From: Acinetobacter sp. TR3
Lineage (GTDB): Bacteria > Pseudomonadota > Gammaproteobacteria > Pseudomonadales > Moraxellaceae
Length of the DNA stretch: 64,000 bases
NCBI RefSeq assembly: GCF_027105055.1
Contig: NZ_CP114264.1
Span: 2,480,001 to 2,544,000 of the forward strand
Direction: 5' to 3'
Shown: piece after piece, positions 63,643 through 64,000 of the stretch
Layout of the letters: every line of letters starts with the position of its first letter
Numbering within the stretch: the stretch's first letter is position 1
Notes under the pieces: generated by a model
Database searches by the model: none
Told to the model about the DNA's origin: nothing
The model's input: the letters and a program-made list of their open reading frames with translations, nothing else
Position numbers and translations under genes: made by a program

Positions 63643-64000
63643 ATGACTTCCGCCCCACTCAAGAAAGCACCCATTAATTGGATTGCAATTTTCGCATTGG
63701 TATTTTTACCAGTTGTTGCACTCATTTCGATTCCAATTTATACCTATTATCATGACTTTAGTATGGGCGCATGGATTAGCATGTTTGTCTTACTAGGTGT
63801 AAGCAGTTTAGGTATCACTGCTGGCTATCATCGCTTATGGGCACACCGTGCTTATGAAGCAACCCTACCTTTAAAAATCATTCTTATGATTATGGGTACT
63901 TTTGCAGTTCAAAATAGTATCTTATTTTGGGCTTCAGGCCACCGTACTCATCACCGTCATGTTGATGATATCGATCAAGATCCTTATTCGATTAATAATG
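63643..64000 (+). CDS. Fatty acid (acyl-CoA delta-9) desaturase, 5' part
   Basis: Partial: 119 codons before the window edge. TM segments lie near residues 13-35 and 40-60. The first His box H-R-L-W-A-H near residue 66 and second H-R-T-H-H-R-H-V-D near 100 match membrane delta-9 acyl-CoA desaturases using a diiron site; the third box lies outside. ATG 63643 follows TAGGAGCG, though spacing is long (about 14 nt). Introduces a cis double bond into saturated acyl chains. Confidence 0.9.
   Translation, partial: MTSAPLKKAPINWIAIFALVFLPVVALISIPIYTYYHDFSMGAWISMFVLLGVSSLGITAGYHRLWAHRAYEATLPLKIILMIMGTFAVQNSILFWASGHRTHHRHVDDIDQDPYSINN

Overview
The window looks like a chromosomal segment of an Acinetobacter species. 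It is AT-rich throughout. It carries an Acinetobacter-style OmpA (Omp38-type), a RtcB ligase, a cobalamin-riboswitch-controlled btuB and a split trp gene set, trpF-trpB and trpA-accD-folC-dedD. No insertion sequence, prophage, CRISPR array, rRNA or tRNA was found. The genus call rests on protein recognition and gene order, not on a search.

Layout. 0-7.5 kb: SRPBCC protein, YgfZ, two DsbC-like periplasmic thiol proteins flanking a small LMW-PTP-like protein, a Sel1 protein, a truncated TonB receptor, mutM, a parvulin, a GGCT-fold protein and mscL. 7.7-15.7 kb: typA, a xanthine/uracil permease, rsmC, a palindromic MITE-like element, an amino-acid permease, and rtcB with a structured leader in front and an unlisted 52-codon gene behind. 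15.7-24.3 kb: ompA, a pseudopilin, a thiolase, a VOC protein, an unknown 472-aa protein, an SMR pump, the sulfite reductase pair cysI-DUF934, and decayed remains of an oprB-gcd glucose oxidation locus. 24.4-33 kb: lipid/CoA metabolism (CaiB-type CoA transferase with a divergent AraC regulator, a FadA-like thiolase, a FadB/J-like multifunctional protein), plus Nudix, P-loop and agmatine-deiminase-like genes. 33-44.3 kb: two paralogous mini membrane proteins flanking a patatin, a GNAT gene broken by a stop codon, a methyltransferase with an N-terminal frameshift, HlyIII, an MFS transporter, an LpxO-like hydroxylase, secA and a peroxiredoxin.

44.3-64 kb: a three-copy ~114-bp tandem repeat, an MBL hydrolase coupled to a lipoprotein phosphatase, dedD-folC-accD-trpA (minus strand), an NhaC antiporter, AraC and metal-dependent hydrolase (divergent), DUF2804, a GGDEF cyclase, trpB-trpF, then the riboswitch-btuB-cobalamin adenosyltransferase unit, a GDPD, a META-domain lipoprotein, and the start of an acyl-CoA desaturase cut by the window edge.

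Working together: the B12 block pairs uptake (BtuB) with activation (adenosyltransferase) under one riboswitch. The fad-type genes and CoA transferase form an acyl-CoA degradation neighbourhood. trpF/B and trpA complete tryptophan synthesis from two transcription units about 6 kb apart. No clearly new multi-gene defence-like system is visible. The least explained items are the tandem repeat array, the rtcB leader with its small downstream gene, and the palindromic element after rsmC. The window also shows several gene-decay events (TonB receptor, oprB-gcd, GNAT, methyltransferase), which suggests ongoing loss of function.
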